Source: Jiella marina
GTDB lineage: Bacteria; Pseudomonadota; Alphaproteobacteria; Rhizobiales; Rhizobiaceae
Direction: 5' to 3'
Assembly (NCBI RefSeq): GCF_024359545.1
Contig: NZ_JAKQZG010000014.1
Coordinates: forward strand, 86,614-150,613
DNA: 64,000 bases
Shown: piece by piece, positions 62,524 to 64,000 of the stretch
Position numbering within the stretch: the first letter of the stretch is position 1
Layout of the letters: the number at the start of each line of letters is the position of its first letter
Notes under the pieces: generated by a model
Databases searched by the model: none
What the model was told of the DNA's origin: nothing
Seen by the model: the letters and a program-made list of their open reading frames with translations, nothing else
Made by a program: the position numbers and the translations under genes

Positions 62524-63531
62524 ATGTTGACCGCCAGCAGCATCTTTATCCTCGTCGTCCTTTTCTTCGGCATCGTCGTCCTGTTTTCGACGATCAAGAT
62601 CGTGCCGCAGGGATACAACTATACCGTCGAGAATTTCGGCCGATACACCCGGACACTGACGCCGGGGCTGAACATTCTGGTGCCCTTTGTCGAGCGTGTC
62701 GGGCACAAGATGAACATGATGGAGCAGGTGCTCGACGTCCCGACGCAGGAGGTGATCACCCGCGACAACGCTTCGGTGGCCGCGGACGGCGTCGCCTTCT
62801 ACCAGATCCTCGACGCCAAATCGGCGGCCTATGAGGTCTCCGGCCTCGACAATGCGATCCTCAATCTGGTGATGACCAATCTGCGCTCGGTCATGGGCTC
62901 GATGGATCTCGACGATCTCCTGTCCAATCGCGATGCGATCTCGGAGAAGATTCTGCGCGTGGTCGACAATGCCTCCGACAATTGGGGCATCAAGATCACC
63001 CGCATCGAGATCAAGGACATCAACCCGCCGAAGAATCTCGTCGATGCCATGGCTCGCCAGATGATGGCCGAGCGCGAAAAGCGAGCCGAGATCCTCGAAG
63101 CCGAAGGCTCGCGCAACGCCGCCATCCTGCGGGCGGAGGGCGAGAAGCAGTCGCAGATCCTGCAGGCCGAGGGCAAGCGCGAGGCGGCCTATAGGGAAGC
63201 GGAAGCGCGCGAGCGCCTGGCCGAGGCGGAGGCAACCGCAACGCGGCTGGTCTCGGAGGCGATTTCCGCAGGTGACGTTCAGGCCATCAACTACTTCGTT
63301 GCCCAGAAATACACCGAAGCGCTCGGCAAGCTCGCCGCCGCGCCCAACCAACGGGTCGTCCTGATGCCGCTGGAGGCATCCTCGCTCATCGGCTCTGTGG
63401 CCGGCATCGCCGAAATTGCCCGCGCGACCTTCGGAGAAGAGCCGAGCCCAACCACTCCGCCGACACGCCCGCGACCGCGCACTGATCGCCCAGCCTGGAC
63501 AGTCCCGCAAAGCCAGCCAGACGCGGATTGA
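62524..63531 (+). CDS. SPFH/Band 7 family membrane protein (stomatin/QmcA-like)
   Basis: A 335-residue protein. One N-terminal membrane helix (IFILVVLFFGIVVLFST), an SPFH domain (KIVPQGYNYTVENFGRYTRTL through IKDINPPKNLVDAM), a coiled-coil/alanine-glutamate-rich segment (~175-245, EAEGSRNAAILRAEGEKQSQ), and a Pro-rich tail. Such proteins form membrane-associated cages and typically pair with NfeD-type proteins, which is the next gene. Stop overlaps the NfeD leader. Confidence 0.92.
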   Translation: MLTASSIFILVVLFFGIVVLFSTIKIVPQGYNYTVENFGRYTRTLTPGLNILVPFVERVGHKMNMMEQVLDVPTQEVITRDNASVAADGVAFYQILDAKSAAYEVSGLDNAILNLVMTNLRSVMGSMDLDDLLSNRDAISEKILRVVDNASDNWGIKITRIEIKDINPPKNLVDAMARQMMAEREKRAEILEAEGSRNAAILRAEGEKQSQILQAEGKREAAYREAEARERLAEAEATATRLVSEAISAGDVQAINYFVAQKYTEALGKLAAAPNQRVVLMPLEASSLIGSVAGIAEIARATFGEEPSPTTPPTRPRPRTDRPAWTVPQSQPDAD

Positions 63532-63536
63532 GCCCG

Positions 63537-63995
63537 ATGGATTCCCTCCTCGAAGCGCTGATGGACTATGGCTGGTGGATCGCCGGTCTCCTCTTGCTCA
63601 TCCTCGAAGTCGCCCTGCCCGGCGTCTACCTCGTGTTCTTCGGCATCGCCGCCTTGATCATCGGCACGAACGCCTTCTTCCTGTCCGGAACGGGCTGGTT
63701 CGGCTGGGAGCAGCAGGTCGTCGCCTTCGTGGTCGTTTCGGCCGTCTGCCTCTATCTCGGCCGGCGCTGGTACGACCGGGTCGAGCAGAGCGAGGAAGGC
63801 TCGAGCCTCAACAGCCGCACACGCCGTCTCGTCGGGCGCGAAGCCCCGCTGACCCAGGCCATCACCAATGGTCGCGGCCGGATCGCGGTCGAGGATAGCT
63901 GGTGGACCGTCTCCGGCCCGGACCTGCCCGAGGGAACCCGCGTCCGCGTGACCGGCGCCGACGGTTCGGTTCTGCGGGTCGAGCCCGTCGACTGA
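63537..63995 (+). CDS. NfeD-family membrane protein
   Basis: A 152-residue protein: two or three N-terminal membrane helices (WWIAGLLLLILEVALPGVYL, VVAFVVVSAVCLYLG) and a C-terminal OB-like domain (GRIAVEDSWWTVSGPDLPEGTRV, GADGSVLRVEP). NfeD-OB domains interact with SPFH proteins in membrane microdomains. The ATG at 63537 is used; a TTG at 63528 that overlaps the previous stop is an alternative. It ends five bases before the window end. Confidence 0.88.
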   Translation: MDSLLEALMDYGWWIAGLLLLILEVALPGVYLVFFGIAALIIGTNAFFLSGTGWFGWEQQVVAFVVVSAVCLYLGRRWYDRVEQSEEGSSLNSRTRRLVGREAPLTQAITNGRGRIAVEDSWWTVSGPDLPEGTRVRVTGADGSVLRVEPVD

Positions 63996-64000
63996 GGCCG

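Overview
This is a GC-rich chromosomal window from an alphaproteobacterium, most likely order Hyphomicrobiales (Rhizobiales). The evidence is the set of lineage-typical genes (Omp10-type lipoprotein, homospermidine synthase, DUF3572, DUF1467, DUF1153/SciP, Usg, PleD/DivK) and the gene order nuoA-N, birA, rnj, mce, DUF1467, proS, lolC, lolD, dnaE. The family cannot be fixed from sequence reading alone. No phage, IS element, CRISPR array or rRNA is visible, and almost everything is core genome.

Layout. (1) 0-6 kb: radC, usg, an FeS-type photolyase/cryptochrome, a LysR regulator divergent from a Tat-exported L,D-transpeptidase, and an SDR-like protein without the catalytic Tyr. (2) 6-14 kb: pleD-divK facing DUF3572, a HAD-like gene and dinB, then dnaE. 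(3) 14-18.7 kb: a 28-codon membrane-peptide gene behind a LexA-type box, then lolD, lolC, proS and DUF1467, with a probable plus-strand small RNA in the proS/DUF1467 gap. (4) 18.7-39.4 kb, minus strand: mce, rnj, birA and the complex I operon nuoA-N, with a GST gene on the opposite strand and three extra genes inside nuo (GFA family, Uma2 family, a 69-residue membrane protein). (5) 39.4-45 kb: tRNA-Asp, an unrecognised ParB-like protein, tRNA-Glu, an RluA-family synthase and rpoH. (6) 45-52.6 kb: DUF2125, ggct, plsC, a YdcF-like gene, ftsX, ftsE, hpt, a CpdR-like receiver and sciP. (7) 52.7-64 kb: mnmA, a Gfo/Idh/MocA oxidoreductase, a sigma-54-type response regulator, pepF, homospermidine synthase, omp10, hemH, an SPFH protein and NfeD.

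Themes. Energy metabolism (14 nuo genes), replication and repair (radC, photolyase, dinB, dnaE), envelope biogenesis (lolCD, plsC, ftsEX, Omp10) and cell-cycle control sit side by side. divK, pleD, sciP and a CpdR-like receiver belong to the CtrA network. Two perfect TTAA-N7-TTAA CtrA-type boxes occur, one before usg and one at the ftsX end upstream of the YdcF-like gene. In DNA of this GC content fewer than 0.1 such sites would be expected by chance.

Most interesting candidate: the minus-strand gene at 14134-14220 encodes a 28-residue single-pass membrane peptide. It has a good ribosome-binding site, a consensus -35 and a GTTC-N7-GTTC SOS box lying in the promoter spacer. It resembles in size, location and regulation the SOS-induced division inhibitor SidA of Caulobacter (29 residues), although homology is not established.
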